From Mytilus galloprovincialis (Eukaryota > Mollusca > Bivalvia > Mytilida > Mytilidae), in assembly GCF_965363235.1 (NCBI RefSeq), contig NC_134849.1, positions 15,898,863 through 15,962,862 on the forward strand: a stretch of DNA of 64,000 nucleotides, written 5' to 3'. This document shows, in pieces, positions 55,301 through 64,000 of this stretch (the stretch's first letter is position 1; every line of letters starts with the position of its first letter). The position numbers were made by a program, and so were the translations under genes. A model generated the notes under the pieces. The model was not told where the DNA came from. It made no database searches and saw only the letters and a program-made list of their open reading frames with translations.

Positions 55301-57898
55301 TTCTGCACAGAATGGAAATAATGAACCAAAAGAGCAGCGCCGAGTTATCCGTCATGAGAAATGACATGCAATACTTGGAACAGGAAAACCAAAAGCTTTC
55401 TTCAACAATATCAGCTTTGCAAAACGATGTGCAGTATTTACAACACAGTATAAAAATTGAAGGAGAATCCTATCGACAGAATTTGACAACCCTAATGACA
55501 AAGGTGTCACATAGCTACACAGTTCTACAGCAATTAGTAACAGATGAAAAAGTCGAAACTAACCATTTACAGAATAATATGTCTACGCTACAACTTAAGA
55601 TGCATAGTAGGTATAATTAAATGGCAAATTCCTATGCTATAAACTTTGGTATTTGTATTCTAATAATACAGAATAGCCAAAAACAAAACAATTATCAAAT
55701 TGACAGCGATTTACAATCTATGTTTAATTTGTGAACAAACAAAATAGATGCAAATCAAAGGGGATATACCTTGATATTTTAAGTTGGTTTCATGCGGCTT
55801 CATTCTATGATATTAGTCTAACAGTCATGTATATAGAATCTCAAACTGTTTACTTTCATGGGACACTATGCTTAACTTAATATATGTTGTTTCGTATTTT
55901 ATTTTATTTTCACAGTAATACAAATGTTAACCACTGCCTTTGCTATCATTATAAGCAGCCACTTTTTTTGTGAAATAATTGATTGATGTGTTGTTGTTTA
56001 ACTTGTTCTCATTTTCGGGGCTACATTCTTTTGTGCCTGTTAAAAGTAAGAAGCCTGTAGCTATGTGGTTGTCGTTGTCTGTCATATATTTGTTATGCCG
56101 TTTAGTTTTTTATTTGAATTGTTGAATAATGTTTAATCTCGGCGCTTTGTATAATTTCATTTTCTGACATAAAATTTCTCAATATCTAAGGTCGTACGGT
56201 TGCTTATAATTGCTAACAACAAATTCATTATGAACCTTCGTACAACGTTACCTAATTGGCAAAGATTCAATATCTACTTATTTCTATATATATATTAGCT
56301 TTAGTGGTGTCTTGCCATGGCTTTATTTGGACTTGTTTGTTTGCTTTTTGGCCTTGAATGTTTGTCCCTAATATTTTATTAACTGTGCATTTGCATTCAG
56401 ATATCGCAGATCAAATTTATTCGTTCATAGTGTAATAGTTTATGTTTTTTGATTGAGTTAAGCCTGCCAATTGATATTTTACCGTGTGTTCTTCTATGTT
56501 GTGATGTTATGCTAGTGTTTCAGAAAAAGGGAGAAGGTTAGGATTTATTAAAACGTTTAATCCCGCTGCAAATGTTTGCACCTGTCGTAAGTCAGGAATC
56601 TGATGTACAGTAGTTGTCGTTTGTTTATGTAATATATACGTGTTTCTCGTTTCTCGTTTTTTTTTTAAATAAATTAGACCGTTGGTTTTCCCGTTTGAAT
56701 GGTTTTACACTAGTAATTTTGGGGCCCTTAATAGCTTGTTGTTCGGTGTGAGCCAAGGCTCCGTGTTGAAGGCCGTACATGGACCTATAATGGTTTACTT
56801 TTTTTTAAAATGTTATTTCAATGGAGAGTTGTCTCATTGGCACTCACACCACATCTTCCTATATCTAGCTTTAAAAAGAGACTTTTTCAATCACCAGTTG
56901 CTTTAAAATGTTAACGTAATTTTGTACAGAGAATATGTAAAAATATAAAACAACACGTTTAATAATTTATTGCGTCCGAAGCGCTTTTCTGGATTTACCT
57001 TCATAAGGAACGCTCAAAACCAAACATTTGAAATCCCAAGATGTATAAGTACCGAAAATCGTTGAAGAGCTATATGTTAAAAATACCTAAAATAAATAGC
57101 CAAATTCATCTAAAGCCAACTTTGCCTGAGGGAGTTGAAACCTTAGTTTCATAATAATTTCAAAATTTATAAACGGACAATTTTAGTAAAGTTTGTTTAA
57201 TCATGTCAGTACCGAAACACTGACTACTGAGCTGATCATACCCTCGGGGACTGATAGTCCACCAGCAGAGGTATCGACCCAGTGATGTAAAAATATAAAA
57301 CAACACGTTTAATAATTTATTGCGTCCGAAGCGCTTTTCTGGATTTACCTTCATCAGGAACGCTCAAAGCCAAACATGGTTGCGTTATGTGAGCTAAACG
57401 ACGTCGACAATAAATGATATCTGCGTCATTATGATAATATAACAGTATGATAAAGTATACAATGCATTATTCTAAAAAAAATCTATTTCAGCCTTTTGAG
57501 CATTTACTGTACAAAATACACAAGCTTTTTCCAATGTTCCCAAAGGACAAACACTTGTATTTAACAGTGTCTATACTAACGAAGGAAACAGATACGATCC
57601 CCATTCAGGAATATTTACTGGAGATGTTGCAGGGTGGTATATGTTTCTTTTTACCATCAGAGTTAGATACTACAGCCAGTTATGTGTGACCGAACTGGTG
57701 AAAAACAGCAATAGAGTGGTGTTTGGAATGTCTATGTCGGGCACAAAGTACCATCAGCACAGCAGTGAAAGTAATTTTGCAGTCATTCATTTGAACCTAG
57801 GTGACAAAGTCTGGTTAAGGACTGGTCCATGGCCTGAACAAACGTGTACCGTTGATGACTTATCAAGTTTTTCGGGATATCTGATCAGTTCTTTTTAA
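52203..57898 (+). CDS. Secreted coiled-coil C1q-domain protein (3 exons)
   Basis: Host gene. Exons 52,203-52,323, 55,253-55,606 and 57,501-57,898 join in phase (1 nt over, 2 nt in, twice) to about 290 residues. Residues 1-20 (MEHMKIVLLLLFALGLTESQ) are a signal peptide; about 21-158 form a heptad-rich coiled coil (LQNLKRELQQLKMET, then exon 2); about 159-290 are a C1q domain with TFTVQNTQAFSNV, YTNEGNRYDPHSGIFTG, AGWYMFLFTI, LNLGDKVWLRTG and a terminal SSFSGYLISSF. Coiled coil plus C1q without collagen is the usual architecture of the expanded bivalve C1qDC family, proposed as trimeric pattern-recognition lectins of haemolymph. Introns contain hammerhead repeats. Confidence 0.85.
52399..52442 (+). 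ncRNA. Hammerhead ribozyme copy, family 1 (upstream of a pair)
   Basis: GAGCGTGA, box CTGGTGA (one change from CTGATGA), AGTCCTATCTAGA, CGAAAC, TCGC, GTC, TGACTT. Core has one substitution (A6 to G) and stem I is poorly matched, so activity is doubtful. 358 bp upstream of a second copy in the same orientation. Confidence 0.65.
52470..52756 (+). repeat. Body of the family 1 hammerhead repeat unit
   Basis: Starts with CACCACTGGGTCGATGCCTT, ACACTTCGGTGTTGACATG, continues with ACTAAGGATTTTCTTAGCTA and CTTTATACTTGTTTGCATTT and ends in the ribozyme at 52,757. The first part parallels family 2 units (57,180-57,290 reversed), so the two families share an origin. Confidence 0.65.
52757..52800 (+). 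ncRNA. Hammerhead ribozyme copy, family 1 (downstream of a pair)
   Basis: GCGTCA (52,757-52,762), CTGATGA, stem II GACTTATGTAGAC (outer pairs only), GAAAC, GCAG, ATC, TTGCGT. Core intact; stem I keeps A-U, U-G, G-C, C-G and G-U pairs with one mismatch. Cleavage predicted after C52,794. In intron 1 of the C1q gene, sense strand. Confidence 0.7.
52831..55252. other. C1q gene intron 1, remainder
   Basis: AT-rich. A weak relic of the YIDD-family 3' part may lie near 52,980-53,050. No further exon supported. Confidence 0.4.
55253..55606 (+). CDS. C1q gene exon 2: coiled coil
   Basis: Acceptor TATTTTTTTCAG, donor GCATA|GTAGGT. Encodes 117 full codons, Leu/Asn/Glu-rich: SLLEDDNANLLHRMEIMNQK, ELSVMRNDMQYLEQENQKLS, STISALQNDVQYLQHSIKIE. 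Leu at heptad spacing predicts oligomerisation. Confidence 0.85.
56680..56872 (-). repeat. Dispersed repeat (GAGACAACTCTCCA family), reversed
   Basis: Reverse complement gives GTGAGTGCCAATGAGACAAC, CTCCATTG, GTACGGCCTTCAACACGGAG and GGGCCCCAAAATTACTAGTG. I recognise this as one of the commonest mussel repeats. A shorter relative lies at about 58,915-58,965. Confidence 0.75.
56972..57013 (-). ncRNA. Hammerhead family 2 copy with changed core (G5)
   Basis: Minus strand GCGTTC, box CTTATGA instead of CTGATGA, AGGTAAATCCA, GAAA, AGCGCTT, C, GGACGC. The catalytic G5 is T, so inactive by known hammerhead chemistry. Confidence 0.7.
57322..57363 (-). ncRNA. Type I hammerhead ribozyme, family 2
   Basis: Minus strand. 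Stem I GCGTTC (57,363-57,358) with GGACGC (57,327-57,322): five Watson-Crick pairs and one U-G. Core CTGATGA (57,357-57,351). Stem II region AGGTAAATCCA: only GG/CC plus an A-A opposition. GAAA (57,339-57,336). Stem III AA/TT around GCGC. Cleavage after C57,328. Core complete; the weak stem II is unusual and is the same in all copies here. Confidence 0.75.
57501..57898 (+). CDS. C1q gene exon 3: C1q domain
   Basis: Stop TAA 57,896-57,898. Acceptor taken as CCTTTTGAG at 57,500, giving 2 nt in and the sequence T-FTVQNTQAFSNVPKGQTLVF. The stronger-looking acceptor TATTTCAG at 57,491 would bring TGA in frame four codons into the exon. The domain is complete: 131 residues. Confidence 0.8.
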
Positions 57899-59400
57899 TT
57901 GATTTTAACCTTTATTCTTTCTTGATCAAAATTCGGAAGTCATAAGTAAGTGTGCAAATCCGTAGAATGACAAATAATTATAAAAGTTGACAAATACTTA
58001 CCAGTATTAAACAACATCATTAAAACACAAAATTCAAAATTCAAAATCTTATAAATTCTAATAAGATAATACTAGAACTGTTGGAAGAGCAAGTTAATAG
58101 TCAAAGGTACCAGGCTTATAATCTATAATCTATATAGGGTCAATATTATTTCTGACCCTTCTTGTCGCTGTGTTGTTAATTGTGAAGATTCTTATCATTT
58201 TTTTTTAAAATGTAAATTATAATCAGACATACGAAATATAATATTTGAAAGTCTCCTATGGCTTCTACATGATTGTAAAATTAACATAGAACTACTAATC
58301 TCGGGTAGTTGTCTTCTTTCTCTAGAGAAAAACCAAACCATTATCAAAAATGTCTTCGAGTTTATTAAAAGTTCGGAAAGATTTCAAATTGTCTAGATAG
58401 CAAACAATGATCGCACACACATCATCATCTAAGTAAAATTATTCTCCCTTTTTTGCCCTTTTTTCGTTTTTTTTTTCGTTTTATTTTCAGTATACACATC
58501 TGATTAACACCATTTCTAAATATTGTATAAATAATGACACTAATAGTTCAATAAAACGTAGTATGTGTATTACTGATATATCATAAATATCCGTTCCACA
58601 TTTAAAACCTTTACCTAAGGCTTTCGTTTCATTAGAAAAAAAGTTTTGAAGTTTGGCTGTAAAAATCTTCCAAAAGGGATAGCACATACTTTTTTGCGGA
58701 TATGTTGTTTAATGAGCCCTTAAGTTTGGATACAATCCGAATAAACTAATCGCATCTTCAAATTAACGTATGCTTAAAGGTTACAAATTCAACATTGCAT
58801 TTAGGTATTTGGATATTATTTTTATTGTTAGAAATGTTCATTTTCCCCTCAGTAATAATATTGTAATACATTTATATAGGCTCTGTGTTGAAATATGATT
58901 GTTTACTTTTTACAATTGGTTACTTGAGTGGAGAGTTGTCTCATTAGCACTCATACATTTTCTTTTTCTATATACATATGCACAATCACGGTTTTATAAT
59001 ATGTCGATACCTGAATTTTGGCTGTCGTGTTTTTTTCTCTGAATGTGACTGACGTTTACACACTTAGTCTAGTGTATGTGTGACTTGCATTGATTTTAAG
59101 TCTTAGTTACATGATTTTTTATAAGCTGTCATTGGATTTTAACTAGCTAAATGTATTAATAACTGTAAGTAATCTCTAATATATGATCTAAAGTGTGTAT
59201 TGGTGTTATGGGTGTATACATACCCTGCAACGTCTAGTCTGTATTTTGTTGCCTTTTTTCTGTTTTGATTATGTTACTTCAAATCGTAGATTCATTATTA
59301 AAATTGACAAAATCGCTACAGAATATCCACCTATGTTGTATTTGAATAAGTTGCACAAAAAGGTAAATAAAAATCACAAAAACATTAACTCTGTCGTATA
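57899..59400. other. Downstream of the C1q gene; no further gene
   Basis: AT-rich. No canonical AATAAA close to the stop was found, so the mRNA end is undefined. Confidence 0.4.
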
Positions 59401-59404
59401 CTTA

Positions 59405-60465
59405 AAATAAACATAAACATAAACCAATGGCAAAATCAAAAGCTAAAACGCAACAAACGAATGGATAACAACAAACGATAATATTTCTGACTTGGTGCAG
59501 GCATTTTTCTAATGCAGAAAATGGTGGATTAGACTTCTTTTTGTGGCTAGCTTAACCTCTCAATGGGCAGTCGCATCGAATTCGATTATATCGACAATTA
59601 TGTGCGAACAAAACAAACAGACAAAAAGGGTAAAATATTCAATAGGGATTCATCAGTCAACATTGTATTATAAATCTATAAATGTAAATCACTATAAAAC
59701 AATCAAATATGTAGGAAAGAAACACAAAAAATGCATATAGGCAAAGCACATTAGCAAAAATGAAAGACAAGAATTTATAAAACAAGAACATATTGACGGA
59801 TGTATAAGTTCAGAGTTAAGTCAAAAGGATGTCACCAAATCAGACTAAAAATTAAAGTAATATTCATATATTAGAGAAATTCTTGAATAATAGAACACGC
59901 TATTTAGATGATAAACAACGTCAGTACCCATAATCTATACTTCATGACCATTGTGTATTATTTGTGAAGTTGATACAGATTATTTATCAACAAGGACTTG
60001 GTACCTTCCAACTTGTTAACAGAAAGGAAGAGACGTTCATTAAATACTCCCCGCTCATCAACTTTCGACTCAGACATGGGTGACGTTTTATAAAGTCAGA
60101 GTATCAGCTGCAAGCTCTTGAATACGGAATAGGTTAAGAAATTTACATCCCATATGCCGGATAAAGGTTTGAGAAATGATTATTTAAATTAAAATCTTCT
60201 CGGTTGTCATAGAGTCTGGTACTGAGATGACTGTGTATGTCAAATTCGAGGTGTACGTCTAAAACTGGGGAGTTGGAAGCCATGTCTGTTGTTTCTGTAA
60301 TTTCTGTTTCTGGCGAATAAATTAAAGGAACCCAATCAAAACATTTTGGAATGTTAATAGAAAGAACATTATCAAAATATCTGAATGTGGAATTATATTA
60401 TCTGCTTCTTCGATGTTCTTGTGTTTGAAAAGTATATGAAGGAACTGAAATTCATATGAAATAAA
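59405..60465 (-). mobile_element. YIDD-family retroelement copy (decayed)
   Basis: Minus strand. RT region reads SYEFQFLHILFKHKNIEEAD, FRYFDNVLSINIPKCFDW, LDVHLEFDIHSHLSTRLYDN, REDFNLNN, then PYSRACS and LSRKLM, followed by the 3' part (CTAATCCACCATTTTCTGCA, TGCACCAAGTCAGAAATATT). It is interrupted several times. A different subfamily from the 22 kb copy, closer to that at 10,381. Its 5' end joins CCTGGTATCTACGATAAG, the tail of hammerhead family 1 repeats. Confidence 0.7.
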
Positions 60466-60489
60466 CTTATCGTAGATACCAGGATTAGA

Positions 60490-61107
60490 CCGATAGTCAA
60501 CAAAGTGGTCAGTTATTGTTAAACTTCGACGAGGTACAACGTAGAAAGACAAGACAATCAACATTAAGACAAAAACAAATACACTACAGGACACACAACA
60601 GTAAACTAACAAATTACACAGAAAGCATTGTAGATACTAATAACTAATACTATCCCATTCTATTTTCCTAAAATGTGACCAACCGAATTATACTTATCAC
60701 AAGGTTTGTACGTACACGAGTAACTTGAAGGGTGCCGTATTTGAAACAGGATCGTCTTACCCTTCGATAGCAATTGAAATCACACTAAGACGTTGGTAGG
60801 GATCGTGATACCATTTTTTTATTTTCGACTTTGTAAATTTATGTTTTAATGCATTAAAAACGGCAGAGCGTGACGGGCTCAAAATATGGAATGGTGACGG
60901 TCTCAGCATTATACTTAAACTGAAATAACCCAACTTAAAGAAAATATCCATCACAATCGAATAGAAATAATAAGGAAGTTAAATATATACAGGAAACTAA
61001 TAATAACATAGTGGGTAATACAACATTGAAAGCAAACACAAAAGATACTGGATATAAACAATGAAATTTTATATAATTCATTACGGGAAACAGCTTTTGA
61101 TATCTAA
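60490..61107. other. No gene recognised
   Basis: AT-rich; contains a relic resembling the 3' part of the YIDD family near 60,655-60,800 (ACCAACCGAATTATACTTAT; GGGTGCCGTATTTGAAACAG). Confidence 0.4.
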
Positions 61108-61594
61108 TTAACAAGCCTGCTTATATACGTCATAATTTGTTCTATCGATTTGCAAACCTGAATCGGAAACGTCATATTCAGAGTAGGTTTTCATATTTGT
61201 AAAAGAATGATCGTACGTGTTGTCCATATTTACTTTAGTAGAACTTATAGCTGTATCATATGTCGGATCGTTACGGTTTCGAACTCCTGCATTGCTATCA
61301 TATGTATTTTCACTAGCGTTTAGTTTACTCCCAACAATGTTATGCAAATGATCATACTCCCCATTTGCACTTTCTGTATAAGTAGCCTCGGTACTTTTGA
61401 CCTTCTGTACTTGTGCATATGAATCGTTTCTTTCATTGTTCTTCTCTTTCGCTTGATATACCAAACCATAACTTTCATTGACTTGTTGCTGTGTATGTAA
61501 TCCAAGATTGGATTTGTCGTCATAAACTGATTTCGTAAAAATTACAGCTGTCGTATTCGCTGAATTATTATTTTTGAAAAGTCCGATTCGTCTG
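61108..61594 (-). CDS. Cytoplasmic-tail exon of a second lectin-type receptor (gene continues beyond the right edge)
   Basis: Acceptor TTTTTTTCAG at 61,595; stop TAA 61,110-61,108. Frame starts RIGLFKNNNSANTTAVIFTK and holds many Tyr motifs: ESYGLVY, DSYAQV, ATYTES, GEYDHL, NTYDSN, PTYDTA, NTYDHSF, SEYDVS, NYDVY. It aligns with the tail of the receptor at 33,837-34,302 from ATFTDATDGEYDVL onward, and is richer in tyrosine. No membrane exon could be found between 61,595 and the window end, so upstream exons lie outside. The open frame is intact here. Confidence 0.75.
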
Positions 61595-62330
61595 AAAAAA
61601 AAGAGTATTTTTTTTTAAATATGAGTTTTTGGTTGTCTCATATATGTGCATAATGTATTGTGCTTGTTTATAGCTATGCTCTGTCGATTTTTATCAGATC
61701 GGTTTCACCTGATTTTTGGATTTAACACAACAACAAAAAAATTACTTATACCATGTTAACGAAGATCTAGTGTTTTAAATTCCCTACAGGATTTTAAAAG
61801 TATTAGTAACTGCAAATATAGGAGACAAGCAAAAACGAATTTTATATCCCGTTTCGATTTGAAAAAATATTTATTTGTGCTTTAGCATATTCTCTATGAA
61901 TCTTTCGAACGTAGATAAAAACATGTCACTATCCAGTAGACTAACAATGTACATATTAATGAATAGTCATGATGACACATACAATAGTTTATTTTATCAT
62001 ATTAATTTGTGTTGTTGGATTGCCACCACAAAGAGTAATTGCAGATATTTGTTTTAAACAAGGTATTAAATAAAACTGGAAATCAACATCAAGTTTAGAA
62101 AACCTCCATTTCTTCTTACCTCTTAATTTCATGGTGTTAGTTCAATTATTTTTTAATTTGATGTAATTACCTTTTTTTTCTGTTTAGTTGATTTTTTCAT
62201 ATTCAACCTATTAATTATGATTTAAAGACATATTGTGCATTATAACTTACCTTAAGAAATAAATTGCAAACACTTGACAGTATGACTAAATCTTTTCATG
62301 ATATGTAAACATGAAAACTAAGGAACTAAG
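61595..62330. other. No exon recognised (probably last intron of the second receptor)
   Basis: AT-rich; no segment encoding a Gly-rich membrane helix with matching splice sites. Confidence 0.4.
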
Positions 62331-62334
62331 CTTA

Positions 62335-62534
62335 GTCCATGCATGCATGGACGAAGGTAACTAACGTTAACTTAGTCCATGCTTGCATGGACTAACACAA
62401 CAGACTTAGTCCATGCATGCATGGACTAACACAACAGACTTAGTCCATGCATGCATGGACGAAGGCAATTAACACTAACTTTGTCCATGCATGCATGGAC
62501 TAACACAACAGACTTAGTCCATGCATGCATGGAC
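62335..62534. repeat. Array of six 18-bp palindromes (GTCCATGCATGCATGGAC)
   Basis: Palindromes at 62,335, 62,375 (one variant base), 62,409, 62,443, 62,483 and 62,517. Two spacer types alternate: a 22-bp one (GAAGGTAACTAACGTTAACT-type, after units 1 and 4) and a 16-bp one (TAACACAACAGACTTA, after units 2, 3 and 5). Center-to-center distances are 40, 34, 34, 40 and 34 bp. Confidence 0.9.
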
Positions 62535-62554
62535 AAAGGCAACTAAAGTTAACT

Positions 62555-63160
62555 TTTTTTAAAGTTAAAAAATTTATAAATGCAAAATATTACAATAAAA
62601 TCGAATTTTTCAAAAATTAAAAAAAAAATTAAATATTTAAAAAAAAAATTCTTTGAAATTTAATAAAAAATGGAAAAAATGAAAAATTTACAAAATTAAC
62701 AAAAAAAGTTTTAATTCCATTTTTTTTTTCAAAATCAAATAAAAAGAAGAAAAAAATGGTTAATTATCACTGTGTATCATCACCACCAGATAAAGTTACC
62801 CTTGGATATAGGTATCAATGCCACATGAGAATATTCACGTCTGCCAAAAGATTGGAATGTGTTCACATTTCATTTCAATGGTAAAAACTCTTCACTGAAC
62901 ATATCAGTTGGAGGTGAAAATTTGTTTAACATAACCTGGACAGTAGCTGCAATTAGTTCCTGAAAGTTCCTAATCCTTTAGTAGTGGTAAGTGTTATTTC
63001 AGTTTATTAGTATTATGTCTGTAATCAACATGTTTTGTTGCACTATGATTTTTGCCTTTGTCTCAATAGCAGCTAACTTTTTGTATATATTGTACATGTA
63101 CATGCAACTCGTCTAAACATCAACATAAACAATGTTAGATCTGTAAATTTGCTTTCGAAA
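62555..63160. other. A/T homopolymer-rich stretch, no gene
   Basis: 62,555-62,760 is extremely A/T rich (poly-A and poly-T runs); the rest has no supported feature. Confidence 0.5.
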
Positions 63161-63164
63161 ATTT

Positions 63165-63245
63165 TTTGTTCTTCCCTCGCTAGGATTCGAACCCATACTA
63201 CTGAGATATCGTGACAAAAAATCTGTACAATTTTTAAACACCAGA
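63165..63245 (-). repeat. tRNA-derived SINE fragment
   Basis: Minus strand GTCACGATATCTCAGTAGTA then TGGGTTCGAATCCTAGCGAG: a shortened box A-like TCTCAGTAG and an exact pol III box B (GGTTCGAATCC). Part of the tRNA-like body is missing, so it is a SINE piece, not a tRNA gene. Confidence 0.6.
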
Positions 63246-63539
63246 GAAGAGCAGATGATTTAAAAGAAAAACACTTTTGTGTAATCCAGCATTATATAAG
63301 ATGTTTTTTGTGTCTAATGTTATGGTGCAGTTTGAGCACTCAAAAATATGTTATTATGTCCACTGGTCGTGTTTGGTTGCTGTCTGCCATATTAAATGGA
63401 TTTCCTTTTTTTTTTGTTATTTGCTTAAATTTGTCTATTAGCTTTCTCTTTTGAAATTAAAAATAAACAGCTGCGCCATGAGCGCATGCTATGCCTGACG
63501 TCTCGTGGGGAAGTTTTATGCAATAATCATAAATAGTTT

Positions 63540-64000
63540 CTGAGAAAGTTTTAAGCAATTACCATTTATTGCTTTTGAGACACGGCGGGACATGTGAAAC
63601 CCCCCCCCCCCCCCCCACCCTGTTTTTTTTTACAAATATCAATAAAATAAAATTTTGAATCAAACCAAAAAGTATACAGATCTTTGATTAATATAACAAA
63701 GAAGTGTGTACAGTTTCAAGCAATAATCATAAATGGTTTTTGAGATACGGCGTGACATGTAAAAAAAAACCTCCCCTTTTTTACAAAATACTCAACATGC
63801 TCAATAACTCAGAAAATAAAATTTTGAGTCATCACCAAAAAGTATACAGATCTTTAGATTAATATAACAAAGAAGTGTGTAAAGTTTTAAGCAATAATCA
63901 TAAATCGTTTTTGAGATACGGCACGACATGTAAAAACCCCCTCCCCCTTTTTTACAAAATACTCAATAACTCAAAAATGAAATTTTGAATCATCACCAAA
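63540..64000 (+). repeat. ~168-bp tandem repeat running off the window
   Basis: GAGAYACGGC anchors at 63,577, 63,742 and 63,913 (165 and 171 bp apart); units share AGTATACAGATCTTTGATTA, ATAACAAAGAAGTGTGTA and GCAATAATCATAAAT. Includes a 17-C run at 63,600-63,616. The array continues past 64,000. Confidence 0.85.

Larger units (their letters stand above)
56938..57390 (-). repeat. Hammerhead repeat family 2, head-to-tail pair
   Basis: On the minus strand two ribozyme ends lie 350 bp apart (TGCGTCCGAAGCGCTTTTCT at 56,971 and 57,321). The complete unit between them carries CAACTCCCTCAGGCAAAGTT and ACTTCGGTACTGACATGATT-like blocks seen also at 23,305 and 29,025. AAAATATAAAACAACACG flanks both ribozyme ends. 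Confidence 0.8.
55607..57500. other. C1q gene intron 2
   Basis: 1.9 kb; contains a reversed dispersed repeat (56,680-56,870) and the family 2 hammerhead pair (56,938-57,390). Confidence 0.6.

Noticed and set aside
62335-62534. CRISPR-like array
   Set aside because: Regular palindromic repeats, but the spacers are two recurring sequences rather than unique ones, and the context is animal DNA.
63165-63245. Functional tRNA gene
   Set aside because: Box B is perfect but the acceptor and anticodon arms cannot be formed; a SINE fragment explains it.

Overview
The window is AT-rich, intron-rich animal DNA dominated by interspersed repeats. Several repeat families, the C1q-domain gene and the lectin-type receptor genes are what I know from marine mussels (Mytilus or a close bivalve). 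No database search was possible, so this attribution rests on recognition.

Left third (1-18,970): nested and neighbouring mobile elements. In order these are a decayed Ty3-like gag/protease fossil carrying a MITE, a compact BEL/Pao fossil with matching ends and a 5-bp target duplication, a large fold-back element full of CCGTT motifs, a decayed Tc1-type transposon with clear terminal inverted repeats, and a minus-strand Ty3-type LTR fossil. The LTR fossil has the order gag-PR-IN-RT-RH, with integrase before reverse transcriptase (Gmr1-like), and is split by a 5'-truncated Penelope-like insertion. A tyrosine-recombinase retroelement fossil followed by an SGNH-hydrolase frame closes this part.

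Middle (19,000-33,800): mostly repeats. There are several 5'-truncated copies of one YIDD reverse-transcriptase family (tentatively Penelope-like), a ~257-bp tandem array, inverted repeats and hammerhead-ribozyme repeats. Two minus-strand relic exons (28,068-26,128) belong to the receptor family below.

Right half: a minus-strand gene of ten phase-compatible exons (49,591-33,837) encodes a type I membrane receptor: signal peptide, C-type-lectin-like half domain, WSC-like module, Cys-rich linker, second C-type-lectin-like domain, stalk, membrane helix and a tyrosine-motif tail. Exon 2 has one in-frame TAG where the relic paralogue has Trp. A related tail exon (61,594-61,108) shows that another family member begins beyond the right edge. 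Between them, on the plus strand, lies a three-exon secreted coiled-coil/C1q gene (52,203-57,898). The loci together look like a small cluster of innate-recognition genes.

The strongest unexpected signal is RNA-level. Two repeat families contain type I hammerhead ribozyme cores with pairable stem I and a tiny stem III. Two sites are head-to-tail pairs about 350-358 bp apart, the layout that would release unit-length RNA. One pair lies sense-oriented in intron 1 of the C1q gene. A palindrome array at 62,335-62,534 and a ~168-bp tandem repeat running off the right edge complete the window.
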